This document shows positions 17,884 through 23,323 of a stretch of 23,323 nt of DNA, in pieces. Location of the stretch: NCBI RefSeq assembly GCF_002811925.1, contig NZ_NPDS01000002.1:817501-840823 (forward strand), in the 5' to 3' direction. Every line of letters starts with the position of its first letter. Within the stretch, counting starts at the first letter, position 1. The notes beneath the pieces are model-generated. The model was given only the letters and a program-made list of their open reading frames with translations. It was not told where the DNA came from and made no database searches. The position numbers and the translations under genes were made by a program. Source of the stretch: Leptospira barantonii (GTDB lineage Bacteria; Spirochaetota; Leptospiria; Leptospirales; Leptospiraceae).

Positions 17884-19527
17884 ATGACCAAACGTTCGAA
17901 ATATCTAATTACATTTCTATTTCTCTTCTTTGCGATTCAGACTGGAATTCAAGCACAACTTTGGATGCCGCCTGGAAGACAGTATATGCATCCGGCGGAT
18001 CCGTTTACGTACGATCTCGGGGTCAACAAATACCAAAACGACTATTATCTCTATGTCGCTCCTACGGTGAATCTAAACTTCGGCGGGGATTTCGGGGCGT
18101 CTCTAACGGTTCCTTTGAACTTTCTAATGTATGACGTGGATCCGAAGCAGGAAAATTCTAAGATCGGAAAGTTAAGATCCTTCGATTACAATGAGAAAAG
18201 CGATTATCTGCGCGTGATCAACAATATCTGGTTTGGTCAGTTCGGGAAATACACCCCCGGAGAAATTACGTATTCCGCATATTTAGGAAAGATGTTCGAC
18301 GGTTATATCGGTCACGGAACGATCGTGAACCGATACGTGAACAACCAGCGTTTGGATGTGTATAACGTGGGTCTTCAGGCGGATATGAATTCCGATTACG
18401 GGGGAGTTCAGGTTTTTACGAACTCGATTTATTCGAGAGAAGTGAGTTCTGCGCGTGTTTATGTACGACCGATCGCGATCGGATTCAAATTGTTCGATAT
18501 CATCTCCGGACGTTCCAGACTTCTTTCGATGCTTACCGTCGGACAAGGAAACGTTGCCGACGAGGCGGGAAGAAGAAAGGTCTATGAAGAAGTCGGAGCG
18601 GAAGAAAAAGAATCCTATCGCGCTTTGATCGAGGATCAAAAAACGAAGGAAAAGAAAGAAGAGATGATTCCCGCGGAAAAGAAACAGGAAAAGCCGCAGA
18701 ATCTAAAAGAATTTTTCAACCAAGATAATTTCAGCAATCGTTTTGCGATCGGTTATACCACCGCATTTGACAACAAGGCTCCCCTCGAACTCAAGTTTGA
18801 TACGACCGGAAGATTGAAAGTGGACGATAACAACAACCCGCTCGTACGTTCTACGGAAAAACTGACGATATCCGGTTTCGATTTAGAATATAAACTTCTC
18901 AGTTCGAAATACGTGGAGCTGACTCCATACTACGACGTAAACAAGATCAAACAGATCGATAACGCAAAAGGTACACACTACGGTGCGATTCTTCGTTTAG
19001 GCGGAAGGGATATTTATCTTCAGGTAAAACCGGAATACAGAAATATGAGCGCGACTTATATACCGATGTATTTTGATAGTTTTTACGAATTGGAAAGATA
19101 TCAGAGCAACCTTCAGAGTAACATTCCGCAAACAAAACTCGAGGCCGCAAAGTTGGCCGATCCGGACGCGGCGAAGATCAAAGGATACTTTACCACCGTC
19201 CTCTTTAGTTTTTATAGAATTGCGGTTGAATCCAACTATGAGAATTATTCCGGACCGAACAATTCCAGGGTTTTCGTGGGGCTTTACATTCCTCTCGGCA
19301 CCTTGGTTTTGTTAAACGGGTATTATATGAAGAAGGGATTCGACGAAAACAAAGAGGCATTTAAACTCGACGACCGTTCTCAAGGAGCTTTGGAATTGGC
19401 GATCAATTTAGGATTCGCCGCCGTTCGACTTCAGAACGTTCGTAAATGGGTTTATGATACCGCTTCGGGGCAATACCAGGCTCAGGACGAACAGAAAGTA
19501 TTGTTTTCGAGCAATTTAAGTTTTTAA
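17884..19527 (+). CDS. Probable outer-membrane beta-barrel protein
   Basis: The product is 547 residues. A signal peptide (about 1-24, YLITFLFLFFAIQTGIQAQ) is followed by many alternating-polarity strands rich in Tyr, Gly and Asn (YYLYVAPTVNLNFGGDFG, ASLTVPLNFLMYDVD, AILRLGGRDIYLQVKPEYRN). The last residue is Phe in SSNLSF, the usual C-terminal signal of outer-membrane barrel proteins. A charged Lys/Glu-rich insert (about 233-280, KEKKEEMIPAEKKQEKPQN) is probably a loop or periplasmic segment. No named porin family was recognised, and the cargo or role is unknown. It is divergent from metY, and its 3' end overlaps the convergent rsmE by 12 bases. No clear ribosome site precedes the ATG. Confidence 0.8.
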   Translation: MTKRSKYLITFLFLFFAIQTGIQAQLWMPPGRQYMHPADPFTYDLGVNKYQNDYYLYVAPTVNLNFGGDFGASLTVPLNFLMYDVDPKQENSKIGKLRSFDYNEKSDYLRVINNIWFGQFGKYTPGEITYSAYLGKMFDGYIGHGTIVNRYVNNQRLDVYNVGLQADMNSDYGGVQVFTNSIYSREVSSARVYVRPIAIGFKLFDIISGRSRLLSMLTVGQGNVADEAGRRKVYEEVGAEEKESYRALIEDQKTKEKKEEMIPAEKKQEKPQNLKEFFNQDNFSNRFAIGYTTAFDNKAPLELKFDTTGRLKVDDNNNPLVRSTEKLTISGFDLEYKLLSSKYVELTPYYDVNKIKQIDNAKGTHYGAILRLGGRDIYLQVKPEYRNMSATYIPMYFDSFYELERYQSNLQSNIPQTKLEAAKLADPDAAKIKGYFTTVLFSFYRIAVESNYENYSGPNNSRVFVGLYIPLGTLVLLNGYYMKKGFDENKEAFKLDDRSQGALELAINLGFAAVRLQNVRKWVYDTASGQYQAQDEQKVLFSSNLSF

Positions 19528-20304
19528 GAAAAGACTTTTTTCCTCAAGTCTTGCGAGCAAAAACGCGACCGCAGTTTCGGTGCGTAACACTTGAGTGGAA
19601 AGATTCAAGTCCGTAAAACCGTTTCGTTTCCAAAAATCGATTTCGCTTCTGACAAAACCGCTTTCGGGTCCGATGGCGACTAAAATTCGCACCGGATTCT
19701 CTTTTGAGAATATTCCGGAACTTGAATGTGATTTCGAATCTTCTACGATCTGTGGAAGTGTTTGTCCTTTTCGATCCAGAATCAAACGAAACACAAAGTC
19801 CGTTTCTTTTAACTTTTCTTGAAGAATCGTTTCAGGGCGATTCACAAAATCGAAACTCACCTTGGGAAGAAATATATTCTTACCCTGTTCCATCCCTTCG
19901 ATCAGCTCAGATTCGATTTCGTTTTTTTTCCAAACGGGGGAGGTCAGATATTCTTTGCGCGAGTTTTTGCTGATTAAAAAAACGATCGATGTTACTCCCC
20001 AGGTTCCGGCTAACTGAAGAATTTTTCGAACCGTAGGAGGGCGATTGATTGCGAGTAAGATATGAACTTCCGGAAAACGAGGTTTCGGTTTTAGGATCGG
20101 TTTATAGGTTCCTAAGATTCGATCGGGCAAAATTTCCTCTATGACAAATCTTCCCAAGGATCGATCGATCAAACCGGCTTTCAAACGGGCGCCTTCGCCT
20201 TTATTCAGAATTTTGCATATATGTTCGATCTTCCGGGGATCGTTTATGGAAAATCGATTCGAGTTCGAAATTCTCCATTCTTCTTTGCAAACAAGCAGAT
20301 TCAA
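19516..20304 (-). CDS. rsmE: 16S rRNA (uracil-1498-N3)-methyltransferase RsmE
   Basis: The product is 262 residues. It uses SAM to methylate N3 of U1498 in 16S rRNA. The C-terminal SPOUT-type trefoil-knot domain has VAIGPESGFVRSEIDF and LSTQVLRTETAVAFLLAR, the IGPEGGF and LRTETA signatures; the second Gly of the former is Ser here. The middle (PKPRFPEVHILLAINRP, QLAGTWGVTSIVFL, ERS-like segment replaced by KNSRKEY) also fits. The start is a TTG at 20304, giving the family-like MNLLVCKEEW; no ATG is available nearby and there is no ribosome site. It is in the same frame as the zinc-ribbon gene upstream, 18 bases after that gene's stop. Its 3' end overlaps the OMP gene. Confidence 0.88.
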   Translation of the reverse strand: MNLLVCKEEWRISNSNRFSINDPRKIEHICKILNKGEGARLKAGLIDRSLGRFVIEEILPDRILGTYKPILKPKPRFPEVHILLAINRPPTVRKILQLAGTWGVTSIVFLISKNSRKEYLTSPVWKKNEIESELIEGMEQGKNIFLPKVSFDFVNRPETILQEKLKETDFVFRLILDRKGQTLPQIVEDSKSHSSSGIFSKENPVRILVAIGPESGFVRSEIDFWKRNGFTDLNLSTQVLRTETAVAFLLARLEEKSLFLKT

Positions 20305-20322
20305 AACGTAAAAACGATCATC

Positions 20323-20808
20323 TTAGATTTGAAACTGCGGTTTGGATTGTTCTTCGGAAGGGGGATTTTTCGGTTCTTCCGGAACAACTTCTTGAGGTTG
20401 AATCTCTTGTGGGGAATCGGAATTGGAAAACGGATCCGGATTGCGTAGATCTTGGAAGGGAGAAAAAAAGCAGGTTCGAACGATTCCGATCGCCAAAAGA
20501 ATCAAAAGAAAATTCCGAGCGAGTCTTTTGCCCGGGGTTTGTGCGAACGGTTGTATGTTTTGAAATCGGGATCTGAAGTCGTAGATGTTGCGCTTGAGAT
20601 TTTCCCAAAGAGTGTCTAAGAAACTTTTGCGATACGGATTCTCTTCTTGCGAAGCCTTTTCGAAATAACCTATGCCGTGTTTACCGGCCGTCGTAGGATC
20701 GAATAGAAAGGATTCATAGCACCGCGGACACCGGACGGTCAGTTTTCCCAAATCAATGGGAATTCTGAGCTCCGTCTGGCATCGGGGACAAGGGAGAATG
20801 TAACGCAC
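20323..20808 (-). CDS. Zinc-ribbon, single-pass membrane protein of unknown function
   Basis: The product is 161 residues. It starts with a compact four-Cys zinc ribbon (CPRC at 7-10 and CPRC at 27-30; LPCPRCQTELRIP, VRCPRCYESFLF), followed by a basic, aromatic linker. One membrane helix sits at about 97-112 (ARNFLLILLAIGIVRTCFF), and the tail is rich in Pro, Glu, Gln and Ser and probably disordered. MJ0042-type zinc-ribbon domains at the start of envelope proteins look similar. The GTG start at 20808 lies three bases after the fcpB stop, so translation is likely coupled to fcpB. The function is unknown; the position suggests a role in flagellum or envelope work, but that is inference. Confidence 0.75.
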   Translation of the reverse strand: MRYILPCPRCQTELRIPIDLGKLTVRCPRCYESFLFDPTTAGKHGIGYFEKASQEENPYRKSFLDTLWENLKRNIYDFRSRFQNIQPFAQTPGKRLARNFLLILLAIGIVRTCFFSPFQDLRNPDPFSNSDSPQEIQPQEVVPEEPKNPPSEEQSKPQFQI

Positions 20809-20811
20809 TTT

Positions 20812-21654
<843 letters not shown>

Positions 21655-21698
21655 GTGAAGCGGATATTTGAATCCTACAACAAGACCTAAGTCTGGCC

Positions 21699-21742
<44 letters not shown>

Positions 21743-21776
21743 ATGAATGCACCACTTTTTATCAAAAAAACCGACA

Positions 21777-23084
<1,308 letters not shown>

Positions 23085-23171
23085 TACCTCGTTTGAATGT
23101 GAAAATACTCTTGTAGGAATCTGAGATTCTGTCGATTTCTTTAATATCGGATTTGCGAAGGAGACTGAAAA

Positions 23172-23323
23172 ATGGGTGAAGGTTCGCTCTCACAAGAAGA
23201 CATAGACGCTCTATTAACCGGGGGCGGAGGCGACGCCGCACCGGGTGCCGGAAGCGGATCCGATTTTAATCTCAGTGGAGAATTGGATTCTTTACTGGGA
23301 GGCGGGGGCGATGCTCCTTCCGG
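23172..23323 (+). CDS. fliN: Flagellar motor switch protein, FliN/FliY type (5' part)
   Basis: Only 50 codons are in the window. The N-terminus reads MGEGSLSQEDIDALLTGGGG, in which LSQEDIDALL matches the conserved N-terminal peptide of FliM and FliY (LSQxEIDALL) that binds phosphorylated CheY. A Gly/Ala-rich linker follows, with a second, weaker copy (GELDSLLGGGGDAP). The linker and the MGEGS start point to FliN/FliY rather than FliM, whose body would begin sooner, but the switch-binding domain lies outside the window. AAGGAG lies 8 bases before the ATG at 23172, which makes the start firm. The gene is divergent from the AAA+ ATPase, with 87 bases between them. Confidence 0.65.
   Translation, partial: MGEGSLSQEDIDALLTGGGGDAAPGAGSGSDFNLSGELDSLLGGGGDAPS

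Overview
The window looks like chromosome of a Leptospira species, probably from the pathogenic group. The clues are an FcpA/FcpB-type flagellar sheath protein next to a motor-switch gene, many short-lipobox lipoproteins, MKK-type exported proteins without known relatives, and the metY-metX-metW cluster typical of this genus. Base composition looks higher in GC than L. interrogans (estimated by eye), so one of the GC-richer pathogenic species fits best. No rRNA, tRNA, insertion sequence, prophage or CRISPR was seen. The region reads as ordinary core chromosome.

Layout: 1-1117 holds the start of a lipoprotein gene and a c-type cytochrome lipoprotein, both on the minus strand. After a gene-free stretch (1118-1682) comes a FlgT-N-like lipoprotein (minus). 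Then a plus-strand run follows: a NamZ-type exo-muramidase, an exported Ser/Thr-rich unknown, a DUF2797 protein, an M48 metalloprotease lipoprotein, and a DUF2157/GDYXXLXY membrane pair. From 13162 down to 8523 runs a minus-strand unit: an exported repeat protein of unknown function, an MlaE permease, an MlaF ATPase, an MlaD/MCE protein and a 3-hydroxyisobutyrate-dehydrogenase-like enzyme. Divergent to it is ddl (D-Ala-D-Ala ligase).

The methionine cluster metY-metX-metW (17585 to 14408, minus) comes next. A structured RNA lies between metY and metX. Divergent from metY is an outer-membrane beta-barrel candidate. It is followed by a minus-strand run: an AAA+ ATPase, then fcpB, a zinc-ribbon membrane protein and rsmE. 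A flagellar switch gene (FliN/FliY type) starts at the right edge.

Themes: envelope building and lipid transport (NamZ, M48, MCE system, Ddl, OMP), methionine synthesis by direct sulfhydrylation (MetX makes O-acetylhomoserine, MetY makes homocysteine from it), and the periplasmic flagellum (FcpB, FliN/FliY, possibly the FlgT-like lipoprotein). The observations most worth following are the structured metX leader (16176-16243), the FPLY/WPIF-repeat protein translationally coupled to the MCE permease, a sigma-28-like promoter before fcpB, and a probable leaderless start for the DUF2157 gene. Several genes appear to start with TTG or GTG.
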